This document shows positions 9,078 through 17,615 of a stretch of DNA of 64,000 nucleotides, one piece after another (the first letter of the stretch is position 1; every line of letters starts with the position of its first letter). The position numbers and the translations under genes were made by a program. The stretch comes from Actibacterium sp. 188UL27-1 (GTDB taxonomy: Bacteria > Pseudomonadota > Alphaproteobacteria > Rhodobacterales > Rhodobacteraceae): positions 372,001-436,000 of the forward strand of contig NZ_JAFEUL010000002.1 in NCBI RefSeq assembly GCF_016901225.1, given 5' to 3'. The notes under the pieces were generated by a model. It was given only the letters and a program-made list of their open reading frames with translations, ran no database searches and was not told where the DNA came from.

Positions 9078-10667
9078 ATGAAGATGAAACGCACGCTGCT
9101 GAATTCCGCCGCATGCTCCCTGGCAGCATTGATGTGCTTTTCGCTGCCAACTTACGCCCAGGACAAAGCTGTGACATTGCTGTCCAGCGATGGCTCGCTG
9201 AAGGTGGAAGGTGACCTGATCGACTTTGTGGATGGGCTTTATGTCGTTCGCACAGTACTGGGTGACATTCGTATCTCTGAAAGCCGCGTTCAATGTTCGG
9301 GCCCCGGTTGCCCCGCTGACGAGGTGGATGCAGACGTCACATTCCGTATCGCGGGCTCTGACACACTGGGTGACCAGTTGTTGCCGCTGATCGTGACCGG
9401 ATATGCGGCCGAACAGGGGGGTGAAGCCCAGCTGATCACTGGTAACGGCGATGGCCAGGTCATTGCCGAAATGGTTGCCGATGGTGGCTTTGGCGATGAG
9501 ATCGGTTCGATCATGATCGAAAGTACCTCTGCCGCGAACAGCTTTGAATCGCTTGCCGATCAATCTGCCGAAATTGGCATGTCGTCACGCCGGATCACTC
9601 GGGAAGAGGCTCGCGCCCTGCGCGATGCCGGTGCAGGCAGCATGGTCAGCATCAACAGCGAACGTGTGGTCGCCGTTGACAGCATCGTGATCATCACGCA
9701 CCCGTCGAACCCGGTTGATACGGTGTCGCTGGAACAGCTTTCTGGCATCTATGCCGGTCGCATAACCAATTGGTCTGAACTGGGTGGCCTTGATGCCCCA
9801 ATCAAGATCTATGCCCGCGGCGAAGGCTCCGGCACGCGGTCCGAGTTCAACCTTGGCGTTTTTGGCAGTATCAACATCGACAGCCCGGCAGGTTTGACCG
9901 TTGTGGCCGGCAATACCGAAATGGCCGCGGCCGTAAATGCCGATGAAACCGCTATCGGCTATGTCGGTTATGCTTTCCAGCGGGGCGCCAAGCCTTTGTC
10001 GGTCGCCAATAGCTGCGGTATCAAGACTTTGCCAAACGCGTTCTCGGCCAAGACCGAGGAATATCCGTTGAACCGTCGTCTGTATCTCTACAGCCGTCAG
10101 GACAATCTGAGCGAAGACGCCCGCAATTTCCTGGATTTCGCGATCTCTGAAGGTGCTGATGGTGTTGTGGCCAAATCCGGTTTCATCAACCTGGCAGTCG
10201 AGCGTCAACAACAGGAAGTCGTGCGCGATCGTCTCTCGGCCGAGATCGGACAGACCCCGGATCCCTATGAGCGCAGCCTGATGACCCGCCTTGTGGGGGA
10301 TCTGGATGAATGGGATCGCCTGTCGAGCACGTTCCGGTTTGCATCTGGCTCCAGCCGTTTGGATGCAAAGGCGCAGCGCGACATGGATCGCTTGATCACG
10401 TTCCTCAAATCGCAGCCCGGCAATACCGAGGTCGCCGTTGTGGGCTTTACCGATAGTGACGGTGAGTTCGAGTCCAACGAGCGTCTGGCATATGGCCGCG
10501 CCGAAAGTGTTGCACAGGAGATTTCTGCGCTGGCACAGGGCGAGCTTGAGAATGTGTCTTTCGTCTCGAAAGGGTTTGGTGAGTTGGCGCCCGCGGCGTG
10601 CAACACCACGGCCCAGGGTAAGTCGATCAACCGGCGCGTGGAAATCTGGGTGCGTAACCCGGCTTAA
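9078..10667 (+). CDS. Phosphate-binding-like (PstS-type) protein fused to an OmpA domain
   Basis: A secreted, probably cell-wall-anchored protein of 529 residues. A signal peptide covers residues 1-27 (cleavage near TYA/QD). Residues about 32-76 form a small strand-rich module ending in the cysteine pair CSGPGC. Residues about 80-370 are a PBP-like ligand-binding domain of the PstS type (FRIAGSDTLGDQLLP, EIGMSSRRI, ARGEGSGTRSEFN). Residues about 415-529 are an OmpA C-terminal peptidoglycan-binding domain, GFTDSDGEFESNERLAYGRA. No Pst permease or ATPase is nearby, so it is not part of a standard importer here; phosphate or another oxyanion is a guess. A truncated paralogue of its N-terminal half lies at 19307-19819. 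AAGGA sits ten bases before the ATG. Confidence 0.85.
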   Translation: MKMKRTLLNSAACSLAALMCFSLPTYAQDKAVTLLSSDGSLKVEGDLIDFVDGLYVVRTVLGDIRISESRVQCSGPGCPADEVDADVTFRIAGSDTLGDQLLPLIVTGYAAEQGGEAQLITGNGDGQVIAEMVADGGFGDEIGSIMIESTSAANSFESLADQSAEIGMSSRRITREEARALRDAGAGSMVSINSERVVAVDSIVIITHPSNPVDTVSLEQLSGIYAGRITNWSELGGLDAPIKIYARGEGSGTRSEFNLGVFGSINIDSPAGLTVVAGNTEMAAAVNADETAIGYVGYAFQRGAKPLSVANSCGIKTLPNAFSAKTEEYPLNRRLYLYSRQDNLSEDARNFLDFAISEGADGVVAKSGFINLAVERQQQEVVRDRLSAEIGQTPDPYERSLMTRLVGDLDEWDRLSSTFRFASGSSRLDAKAQRDMDRLITFLKSQPGNTEVAVVGFTDSDGEFESNERLAYGRAESVAQEISALAQGELENVSFVSKGFGELAPAACNTTAQGKSINRRVEIWVRNPA

Positions 10668-10685
10668 GGCCCGTGAAAACAGCAT

Positions 10686-10718
10686 GGATATCCGGGAGGT
10701 TTCATATCCTGGATATCC
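10686..10718. repeat. Twice-repeated palindrome GGATATCC between two secreted-protein genes
   Basis: GGATATCC occurs at 10686-10693 and again at 10711-10718, 17 bases apart. Each copy is its own reverse complement, so the segment can also fold into one hairpin flanked by ATGG and CCAT. It lies in the 149-base gap between the genes at 9078 and 10817. It may be an operator for the second gene or an attenuating hairpin; no U-run follows, so it is not a classic terminator. Confidence 0.4.
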
Positions 10719-10816
10719 CATCTCTTCCATTGCAAGGGGTCCCGGCGCGCCATACGGTCGAACGTCCGCAATGTCGCTGCTCCTTTGCATCCCACTCATA
10801 TTGAAAGGGTTCACGG

Positions 10817-12250
10817 ATGTTTCAGATCACCACGAAGCTCCCTTTAAAAACTCGTATCGCGTCGGCCACCTTGGCCCTTATGGTTGGCGCTGTTTCTCCG
10901 TCTCTGGGCGTTGCGCAACAAGATGCCGTCTTTGACGGAAGTAAGGCCCGCGTGAATGTCAGCGGCCTTTTGGGTAGCATCACGCAGCGGATCGGATCGG
11001 GCAGTTGCCGGATCGCCGCTGGCTACGATGTTGAAACCGCCAAGGCCGATTTGACCGCCGCCCGTAGCGACTTCAGCAATATCATGAACGCCCTGCGCAA
11101 TGGCGATCCGGCCTTGGGGATCCCCACAGCCGAAGATTTCAGCCGTGTGCTGAATTCTCTTGATAAGGTCGAGACGGCCTGGGAACCGGTTGAGGCGGCC
11201 AGCGCCCAATTGCTCGCCGGGGAAAACGTGGCCGAAGCCGCTGCGAATATTGCAACAACCGATGAGGCATTGCTGGAGGCCACAGTGAATCTGGCGGCTG
11301 AGGTGACGGCCCGCTACACCAACCCGGCCGAATTGCTGCAAGGTGATGCCATGTCGATCGGTATTGCCGGTCGTCAGCGCCTGTTCAGCCAGAAAATGGC
11401 GATGGAAGTCTGCGGTATCGCTTCGGGTCAGGAAAGCTTTGGAACGTCAGCCTCCCTGTCGGAGACCGTTGCCAGCTTTGATCGGTCACTGATCGCCCTC
11501 CGTGATGGGGAGCCGTCTGTTGGTATCGCACCACCGCCAAGCGATGCCGTTGCCGGTCAGTTGTCCCAATCCTATGACGAATGGACCGAGCGGAAGGACC
11601 GTGTGGCCCCTTACATGTCGGATGGTTCGCAACCTGACGCGACGGTTGTCGCAGCTGTCGTCGAGGACAGTGACGCGCTGTTCAAGGACATGAACAACGC
11701 CGTGACGCTTTACATGCTGTCGACGCCCGGTCAGGAAGACGTTTACCGGGTGCCGCTGCAGAATTACGCAAAGCGCGAATTGTCAAAGTGGCTGTCGAAC
11801 CCCGAACTGATCGCCGCGATCAATGCGCAGAATGCGGAGCATGCGGCACTTTCGCTGGACCAGATCGACGCGTTGGACCAGGATTGGCGGGCCGAGGCAA
11901 AGTCTGGCGGTGGTGAGCTGATCACGCGGTTGCTGTCACATCCGTCTTCTGAATGGTTGCGCGGCCAGCAGACTGCGACTGCCGGTTTCGTTACCGAGGT
12001 CTTCGTGATGGACAATCGTGGGCTGAACGTTGCGCAAAGTGTTGAGACCTCCGACTATTGGCAGGGCGACGAAGCCAAGTGGAAGCAGACCTACGGCAAC
12101 GGCTCCGGTGAGATGCATATCAGCGAGGTCGAGTTTGACGACAGCACGCAGTTCTTCCAAAGTCAGGTGTCGCTTCCTATCAGCGACCCAGCCACGGGCA
12201 AGTTGATCGGTGCAATCACGTTCGGCATTAACGTTCAGAGCCTGTTGTAA
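10817..12250 (+). CDS. Secreted PilJ-N/Cache-like sensor-domain protein without an output domain
   Basis: A 477-residue exported protein with a signal peptide of about 32 residues. The first part holds two helical modules resembling the type IV pili methyl-accepting N-terminal (PilJ-N) domain: a degenerate one near residues 45-150 (SGLLGSITQRIGSGSC) and a better one near 180-290 with the hallmark AGRQRLFSQKMAMEVC. The C-terminal third, from about residue 320, resembles a Cache-type ligand-binding domain (VFVMDNRGLNVAQS, then LPISDPATGKLIGAITFGI). No HAMP, kinase, methyl-accepting or cyclase domain and no second membrane helix follow, so it may bind a ligand and work through a partner. It ends at a strong terminator and may share control with the gene at 9078. 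Confidence 0.75.
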   Translation: MFQITTKLPLKTRIASATLALMVGAVSPSLGVAQQDAVFDGSKARVNVSGLLGSITQRIGSGSCRIAAGYDVETAKADLTAARSDFSNIMNALRNGDPALGIPTAEDFSRVLNSLDKVETAWEPVEAASAQLLAGENVAEAAANIATTDEALLEATVNLAAEVTARYTNPAELLQGDAMSIGIAGRQRLFSQKMAMEVCGIASGQESFGTSASLSETVASFDRSLIALRDGEPSVGIAPPPSDAVAGQLSQSYDEWTERKDRVAPYMSDGSQPDATVVAAVVEDSDALFKDMNNAVTLYMLSTPGQEDVYRVPLQNYAKRELSKWLSNPELIAAINAQNAEHAALSLDQIDALDQDWRAEAKSGGGELITRLLSHPSSEWLRGQQTATAGFVTEVFVMDNRGLNVAQSVETSDYWQGDEAKWKQTYGNGSGEMHISEVEFDDSTQFFQSQVSLPISDPATGKLIGAITFGINVQSLL

Positions 12251-12272
12251 GCCTTTGACGTAAAGAAGTATC

Positions 12273-12315
12273 GGCCCCGCTGATCCATTCGGTCAGCGGG
12301 GCCTTCTTTGTTTTA
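12273..12315 (+). terminator. Rho-independent terminator
   Basis: A perfect 11-base-pair stem, GGCCCCGCTGA (12273-12283) with TCAGCGGGGCC (12293-12303) and a nine-base loop, followed by a T-rich run TTCTTTGTTTT. It starts 22 bases after the stop of the gene at 10817 and separates it from the converging livF gene. Confidence 0.92.
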
Positions 12316-12367
12316 TACCTCGGCAGATATATTTTTGCTGACAAGAAATCGGGAGTGTCGGGGCCTG

Positions 12368-13069
12368 TCACACGGCGAGATAGGCGTCCCGGATTTCAGG
12401 ATGTTGTGCGAGATCGGTGAGGGTGCCTGCATATTTTTCGGTGCCGCCTTCAATGATCACCACCGTGTCGGCGACGGCTTGGGCGAAGTGGAGATTTTGC
12501 TCGGACAACAGCACCGTCAGCCCTTCGGTTTTGAGTTGTTTGATCACACGCACCATTTGTTCGACGATAACCGGTGCGATGCCTTCGGACGGTTCGTCCA
12601 GCAATAGGAAGCGCGGATTGCCCATCAGTGTGCGCGCGATGGTGAGCATCTGCTGCTCACCACCTGACATTTCGCGGCCGCGATTGCTGCGCCGCTCAGC
12701 CAGGTTGGGGAAGAGCTCAAAAAGCATGTCTTGGGTCCAGGTGACGGCGCCATCGCGAGGCGGTTGGCGGCCAACTTCCAGGTTCTCCAACACTGTAAGA
12801 TCGGTGAAAATGCGGCGTTCCTCTGGCACGTATCCCAGCCCCAGCTTTGCGACGCGGTGAGGCGGTTTGCCGACGAGGTTCTGACCCGCGAACTGGACCT
12901 GACCCTGGGCCGCGACCACAAGCTGCATGATCGACTTCATCGTGGTGGTCTTGCCCGCGCCGTTGCGGCCCAGCAGGGCGGTGACCTGACCGGCGGCCAC
13001 TGAAAAGCTAAGGTCGTTCAGGACCTGCGCCTTGCCGTAGAAGGCGTTAACGCCGCTTAGGTCAAGCAT
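12368..13069 (-). CDS. livF: Branched-chain-type ABC transporter ATPase, LivF type
   Basis: The second ATPase of a HAAT-family (branched-chain amino acid type) importer, 233 residues. Walker A is GRNGAGKTT, the signature is MSGGEQQMLTIARTL and Walker B is FLLLDEPSEGI, the last being typical of LivF. A longer frame opens at 13144, but the ATG at 13069 gives the usual LivF N-terminus (MLDLSGVNAFYG) and overlaps the livG end by eight bases. It is the last gene of the operon that begins with the Rieske oxygenase. In this context the cargo may be an aromatic or heterocyclic acid rather than leucine, since such importers often serve aromatic-acid catabolism. Confidence 0.9.
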   Translation of the reverse strand: MLDLSGVNAFYGKAQVLNDLSFSVAAGQVTALLGRNGAGKTTTMKSIMQLVVAAQGQVQFAGQNLVGKPPHRVAKLGLGYVPEERRIFTDLTVLENLEVGRQPPRDGAVTWTQDMLFELFPNLAERRSNRGREMSGGEQQMLTIARTLMGNPRFLLLDEPSEGIAPVIVEQMVRVIKQLKTEGLTVLLSEQNLHFAQAVADTVVIIEGGTEKYAGTLTDLAQHPEIRDAYLAV

Positions 13070-13823
13070 CGGCAAAGACGGTGCCGCCGCCAAGGTAAAC
13101 CTCTTGCACCCTTGCGTCGTTGCGGATCGTCTCGACACTGCCATCGGCGATCAACTGGCCGCGGTTGAGGACCATGATCCGATGGGCATGGGCAAAGACG
13201 ACATCCATGTCATGCTCGGTAAACAGGACGCTCACGCCCCGTTCAGACACGATATCGGCGGTGAGTTGCATCAACGCGATGCGTTCGCGCGGGGCCATGC
13301 CGGCGGTGGGTTCGTCCATCAGCAGCACGCCCGGATCACCGGCGAGAGCCGTGGCCAGTTCCAGGCGCTTGAGGTCACCGTAGGCCAGGACGGCGCTGTG
13401 GCGGTCGGCTTGGTCCGCCATGCCGACAAGGGCAAGCAGGTTCAGCGCCTGATCGCGATAAAGGCGATGGGCATAGGGCAACACGGAATAGGTGCGATTG
13501 TGGTAGGAGATCAGGGCCATCTGCACATTCTCGACCACGGTCATCGATGGATATGTCGCGGTGATCTGAAAGGTGCGGCCCACACCCTTGCGCCAGATCC
13601 GGCGGGGGCCCAGCCCGGCCAGCGGCGCGCCGTTCAAAAAGACTGCCCCGCTGCTGGGTTTCAACTGCCCCATCAGCATGTTGAAACAGGTGCTTTTGCC
13701 CGCGCCATTAGGGCCGATCAGGGCCAGAAGCTCGCCCTTGGCCAAGGTAAAGCTGACATTGTCGACGGCTTGGATGGCCCCGAACGCACGGGACAGGTTG
13801 CGGACGTCCAAAACGGGCGTCAT
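13062..13823 (-). CDS. livG: Branched-chain-type ABC transporter ATPase, LivG type
   Basis: The first ATPase of the importer, 253 residues. Walker A is GPNGAGKST near residue 38, followed by the LivG-type GRTFQITATYPSMTVVENV segment. The signature region is degenerate: AYGDLKRLELATALA stands where most homologues have the GxQRRLEIARAL pattern. Walker B is LLMDEPTAGM. It lies 22 bases downstream of the permease gene and overlaps livF. With LivF it should power uptake of the substrate bound by the product of the gene at 16361. Confidence 0.9.
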   Translation of the reverse strand: MTPVLDVRNLSRAFGAIQAVDNVSFTLAKGELLALIGPNGAGKSTCFNMLMGQLKPSSGAVFLNGAPLAGLGPRRIWRKGVGRTFQITATYPSMTVVENVQMALISYHNRTYSVLPYAHRLYRDQALNLLALVGMADQADRHSAVLAYGDLKRLELATALAGDPGVLLMDEPTAGMAPRERIALMQLTADIVSERGVSVLFTEHDMDVVFAHAHRIMVLNRGQLIADGSVETIRNDARVQEVYLGGGTVFADA

Positions 13824-13845
13824 TGCCGGGCCTCTGGCATGAGGT

Positions 13846-15708
13846 TCATGACCGCGCCTCGGGGTCGCGGATCAGGCCGATGCGTTCGCCCGCGCGGCGC
13901 AGGGATCCGACGATACCGTCGGGGGCCATGATGACGACCAGGATGATGGTGATGCCAAGGACCAGACGCCAATATTCGAACCGGGTGATGTAGTCTTCGG
14001 CCCCTTTCAAGGCCGCACCGCCGACCACGCCGCCTGCTAGGGTTTTGACGCCGCCCAGGAAGACAACGATCAAGGCGTCAAAGCTTTTGGCGATCTCAAG
14101 CTCGTTTGGGAAGACGCTGCCTTTGGAGAAGACGAATAGCCCGCCTGCGAGACCGGCCATGGCTCCGGCAAAGGCGAAGGCAACCCATTGGATGCGTTTG
14201 GTGTCGATGCCCGTCGCCTCGGCCTGGCGGGCGCTATCCCGGGCGGCGCGCAAGGCGTAGCCGAAAGGGGAATGCGCGGTGTGGCGCAGCATCAGGATGC
14301 CGCCGACGCTGAGGAGGAGGGTCAGGTAGAAAAAGGCGGTCGTGTCGGAGGCCCAGTCGGATGGCCAGATGTCGACCATGCCATCGTCCCCGCCCGTGAC
14401 CTCCCCCCATTGAAACACCAGCGACCAGAGGAGTTGCGCGAAGGCGAGGGTGAGCATGGCGAAATAGACGCCGGTCAGTCGCAGACAGACCCAGCCAATG
14501 ATGACAGCCGCCAGCCCGGCCGCGATCGGGGCGAGCAAGAGAACCAGTTCCATTGGCGTGCCCGCATAGGTGACCAGGAGCGCCGCGGCATAGGCGCCGC
14601 CGCCGAAATAAGCAGCATGACCGAAGGAGACGAGGCCGCCCATGCCCAGCAGGAAATGTAGCGACGCGGCAAAGAGGCAGAATATCAGGATATCGGTTAC
14701 CAGGACCTGGGCGAAGCTGGATCCAAAGAGCGGCAGGAATGCCAGCACGGCCAGGCCCGCCAGGACGACCAGGCGGGTCGTCAGGCCCGCAGGTTTGATC
14801 GGGCGTTCGGGCTCGCCGATCTGGCCATGTTCTCCGGCGACTTCTTCGCGGCCAAACAAGCCGTAGGGCCGGACCATCAGCACGATGACCATAACCACGA
14901 ACATCAGGACCAGCGTGCTTTGCGGCAAGTAGGCTACGCCAAACACGTTGAGGACCGAGATCAGGACAGCGGCTAGATAAGCGCCGGGCAGGGACCCCAT
15001 GCCGCCGATCACGACCACCACAAAGATGGCGGTCAAGATGTTGAAATCCATCAGCAAATCGGCCCCACCTTTAGGCAGTTGGATCGCGCCACCCAGGCCC
15101 GCCAAAGCGGTGCCCAGGAAGAAAACGCCCGTGAAGAGCCAGGCCTGGTTGACGCCCAAGGCGCCAACCATTTCACGGTCTTGCGTGGCGGCGCGCACCA
15201 GAACGCCCATACGCGTGCGGGCGATCAGATACCACAGGGCCAAGGCAACAAAGGGGGTGATGGCGATCAGGGCAAGGTCGTATTTCGGGACCGGCTCGCC
15301 CATGATGCGGATCACGCCGCGCAGGCCGGGGGCGCGCGGGCCCAGCACATCCTCCGGCCCCCAGACCATCAGTGTCAGGTCCTGGATCACCAGGATCACG
15401 CCGAACGTGGCCACCAGTTGGAACAGCTCAGGCGCGCGGTAGACGGGGCGCAAAACGCAGATCTCCACGATGACTCCGATCAGGCCAACGGCGACCCCGG
15501 CCAGCAGGATGGCGCCCCAAAAACCGACCGCGCCGGGCAGGATCTGCATCAATGAATAGCCGATATAGGCGCCCAGCATGTAAAAGGAGCCATGGGCGAA
15601 ATTCACGATCCGGGTCACGCCAAAGATTAGCGACAGACCAGCCGCGACCATGAACAGGGCCGAGGCATTGGCGAGGCCCGTGAGGATTTGCGCAATGAAA
15701 AACGCCAT
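13846..15708 (-). CDS. Fused LivH-LivM ABC permease
   Basis: A single 620-residue inner-membrane protein holding both permease halves that are separate LivH and LivM proteins in E. coli. The LivH half spans about residues 1-290 (FGVTRIVNFAHGSFYMLGAY near the start). The LivM half spans about 315-620 (GLVSFGHAAYFGGGAYAAAL, then GGVKTLAGGVVGGAALKGAED). A polar linker at about 290-315 joins them. No purine-rich ribosome binding site precedes the ATG; translation may be coupled to the gene 37 bases upstream. The fusion is known in several proteobacterial HAAT importers and fixes a 1:1 ratio of the two subunits. Confidence 0.9.
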   Translation of the reverse strand: MAFFIAQILTGLANASALFMVAAGLSLIFGVTRIVNFAHGSFYMLGAYIGYSLMQILPGAVGFWGAILLAGVAVGLIGVIVEICVLRPVYRAPELFQLVATFGVILVIQDLTLMVWGPEDVLGPRAPGLRGVIRIMGEPVPKYDLALIAITPFVALALWYLIARTRMGVLVRAATQDREMVGALGVNQAWLFTGVFFLGTALAGLGGAIQLPKGGADLLMDFNILTAIFVVVVIGGMGSLPGAYLAAVLISVLNVFGVAYLPQSTLVLMFVVMVIVLMVRPYGLFGREEVAGEHGQIGEPERPIKPAGLTTRLVVLAGLAVLAFLPLFGSSFAQVLVTDILIFCLFAASLHFLLGMGGLVSFGHAAYFGGGAYAAALLVTYAGTPMELVLLLAPIAAGLAAVIIGWVCLRLTGVYFAMLTLAFAQLLWSLVFQWGEVTGGDDGMVDIWPSDWASDTTAFFYLTLLLSVGGILMLRHTAHSPFGYALRAARDSARQAEATGIDTKRIQWVAFAFAGAMAGLAGGLFVFSKGSVFPNELEIAKSFDALIVVFLGGVKTLAGGVVGGAALKGAEDYITRFEYWRLVLGITIILVVIMAPDGIVGSLRRAGERIGLIRDPEARS

Positions 15709-15745
15709 CAGGGGGGGCTTGGCTTAGCGGCTTGGTGGCGAGCGA

Positions 15746-16309
15746 TCATGGCGCTTTGGCTTTATCGGGGATCAGACCCGTGGGTGCGCCGTCCAGCGAT
15801 TTCGCGTTCTTTTTGGCCCAATAAGCGGCGACGCCATCCGCGCCCATATCTTCGAAAAACGGCAGCAGTTCTGTTTCGGCGCGGCTGGCCTTGAAGTCCA
15901 TCAAGGGCACGCCAGTGCCGCAGGAGGTTTGGACCGCCTCAATCGTCAGGTCAAAGACGTTGCGCGCCCCCGCATAATTCGGGAAAGCCCCAGCCGCCTC
16001 GGCCCACTCTTCATCATGGGGGTGCAGCACGGTTGCGGTTCCATAGGCCCGCAAAATCATAGCATCACCTTCGAACGCGCAGAACATGAGGGTCATCCGG
16101 CCGGTTTCGCGCACATGGGCTGCGGTTTCGTTGCCGGAGCCCGAGACATTCAGCCAAACGATCCGGTCAGCGGCGACAACCTGAAGACTGTCCAGTCCCT
16201 TGGGACTGACATTGACCCTGCCGTCGCGCCCCGCCGTGGCCACGAAAAACATGTGCTGGCCGCGGATGAAATCGATCAGCGTATCGTTAAGGCGCGTGCC
16301 CAAACCCAT
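15746..16309 (-). CDS. Pyridoxamine 5'-phosphate oxidase-fold flavoprotein
   Basis: A 187-residue protein with the split-barrel FMN-binding fold. An N-terminal MFFVATAGRDGRVNVSPKGLD stretch and a following VVWLN-like strand with GSGNETAAHV match the PNPOx-like family, which includes FMN/F420/heme-binding oxidoreductases. It is not PdxH: the length and the C-terminus differ. It lies in the middle of the Rieske/importer operon, between the binding protein and the permease. A reductase or electron-supply role for the oxygenase is conceivable but unproven. Confidence 0.8.
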   Translation of the reverse strand: MGLGTRLNDTLIDFIRGQHMFFVATAGRDGRVNVSPKGLDSLQVVAADRIVWLNVSGSGNETAAHVRETGRMTLMFCAFEGDAMILRAYGTATVLHPHDEEWAEAAGAFPNYAGARNVFDLTIEAVQTSCGTGVPLMDFKASRAETELLPFFEDMGADGVAAYWAKKNAKSLDGAPTGLIPDKAKAP

Positions 16310-16360
16310 ATGCAGGCTCCCAGTTACAGTGGCGCGGCCCGCAAAGCAGGCCGCGTTTGG

Positions 16361-17566
16361 TCAATTGCCAGGGCGCAAGGCCTTGGCCTCCTCAGGGGAG
16401 GGCAGGTAATCGGCGCCATCCTTGTAGGTCCAGTCGACCATGACACCGCGCCCGTCCCGCAAGGTTGTCTTACCGACGAAAGCCCCCATCGTGGCCTGGT
16501 GGTCTGCCGCGCGGAAGGTAATCTGGCCCACCGGCGTGTCGACGTGCAGATCGGCAAAAGCTTCGCGGATTGCCTCTGTCTCGGTCGAGCCTGCCTTTTC
16601 AAGGACCGCAACGATGGATTGGACAGTCATGTAGCCCACGAGCGAACCAATGCGGGGATGGTCCTTATAGGTGGCCATGTAGGCGTCCACAAAGGCTTTG
16701 TTGGCGTCGTCCTCGACACCATACCAGGGATAGCCGGTGACGATCCAACCCTCGGGTGCTTCGTCGCGCAGGGGGTCCAGATATTCCGGCTCCCCAGACA
16801 GTAGGCCCATGACGACGCGGCCATCGAACAGGCCGCGATCTGTGCCCTCGCGCACGAATTTGGCCAGATCCGTGCCAAAGGTTACGTTGTAGATGGCGTC
16901 GGGCTTGGCGCGTTCGATGGCCTGAACCTCCGCACCGGCATCAATCTTGAAAAGTGCGGGCCATTGCTCGGCCACGAACTCCGCATCCGGTTTCAGTTTC
17001 AGAAGCGCAGCCTTAAAGGCGGCCACGGCATCTTTGCCATAGGCGTAGTTCGGCGCGATGGTGGCAAAGGTCTTCGCGTCTGTCTTGGCAGCTTCCTCCG
17101 CCAGCATGCTGGCTTGCATATGGGTGGAGGCGCGCAGGCGGAACGTGTAGGGATTGCCCTTGGCCCAGACGATGGCATCGGCCAGGGGCTCAGACGCGAG
17201 ATAGACGTATTTCTTTTCCGCTGCCAGGGACGAGATCGCGAGGCCGACATTCGACAGGATCGTGCCGGTCAGCATGACCGCACCATCCCGGGTCATCAAT
17301 TCCTCAGCGATTTTTACGGCTTCGCCCGGGTCCCCTTGATCGTCGCGGAATATGAATTCAAGCGGCTTGCCCAGCACGCCACCGGCCGCGTTGACCTCGT
17401 CGAGCGCCAATTCGATCCCCTGTTTATAGGGGCCTGCAAAAGCAGCCATGCGTTTGTAATGGTTGATCTCACCGATCTTGATTGTGTCCTGCGCCAAAGC
17501 GCCGGTTACCGTCAGGCCAGCCGCGGTGGCGGCGATCAGGCCGCGTAGAAAATTCCTTCGTCTCAT
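16361..17566 (-). CDS. Branched-chain-type ABC transporter substrate-binding protein (LivK type)
   Basis: The periplasmic receptor of the importer, about 401 residues. The N-terminus MRRRNFLRGLIAATAAGL has a Tat-like twin-arginine motif with cleavage near ALAQ. The mature protein follows the leucine-binding-protein fold, with IKIGEINHYK at the start and GKPLEFIFRDDQGDPGEAV in the first lobe. A longer frame begins at 17623, but the ATG at 17566 follows a GGGGG ribosome binding site and gives the clean signal peptide. The ligand is not readable; given the operon partners, a pyridine or aromatic carboxylate is the working guess. Confidence 0.88.
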   Translation of the reverse strand: MRRRNFLRGLIAATAAGLTVTGALAQDTIKIGEINHYKRMAAFAGPYKQGIELALDEVNAAGGVLGKPLEFIFRDDQGDPGEAVKIAEELMTRDGAVMLTGTILSNVGLAISSLAAEKKYVYLASEPLADAIVWAKGNPYTFRLRASTHMQASMLAEEAAKTDAKTFATIAPNYAYGKDAVAAFKAALLKLKPDAEFVAEQWPALFKIDAGAEVQAIERAKPDAIYNVTFGTDLAKFVREGTDRGLFDGRVVMGLLSGEPEYLDPLRDEAPEGWIVTGYPWYGVEDDANKAFVDAYMATYKDHPRIGSLVGYMTVQSIVAVLEKAGSTETEAIREAFADLHVDTPVGQITFRAADHQATMGAFVGKTTLRDGRGVMVDWTYKDGADYLPSPEEAKALRPGN

Positions 17567-17615
17567 CACTATTCCCCCTGTTACCCTTCTCTCGATGGTT
17601 CGCGCTGCGCCATGG

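Noticed and set aside
9585-10814. A 409-residue minus-strand frame opposite the PstS/OmpA gene
   Set aside because: No recognisable domain and no ribosome binding site; the plus-strand gene has a signal peptide and two known domains.
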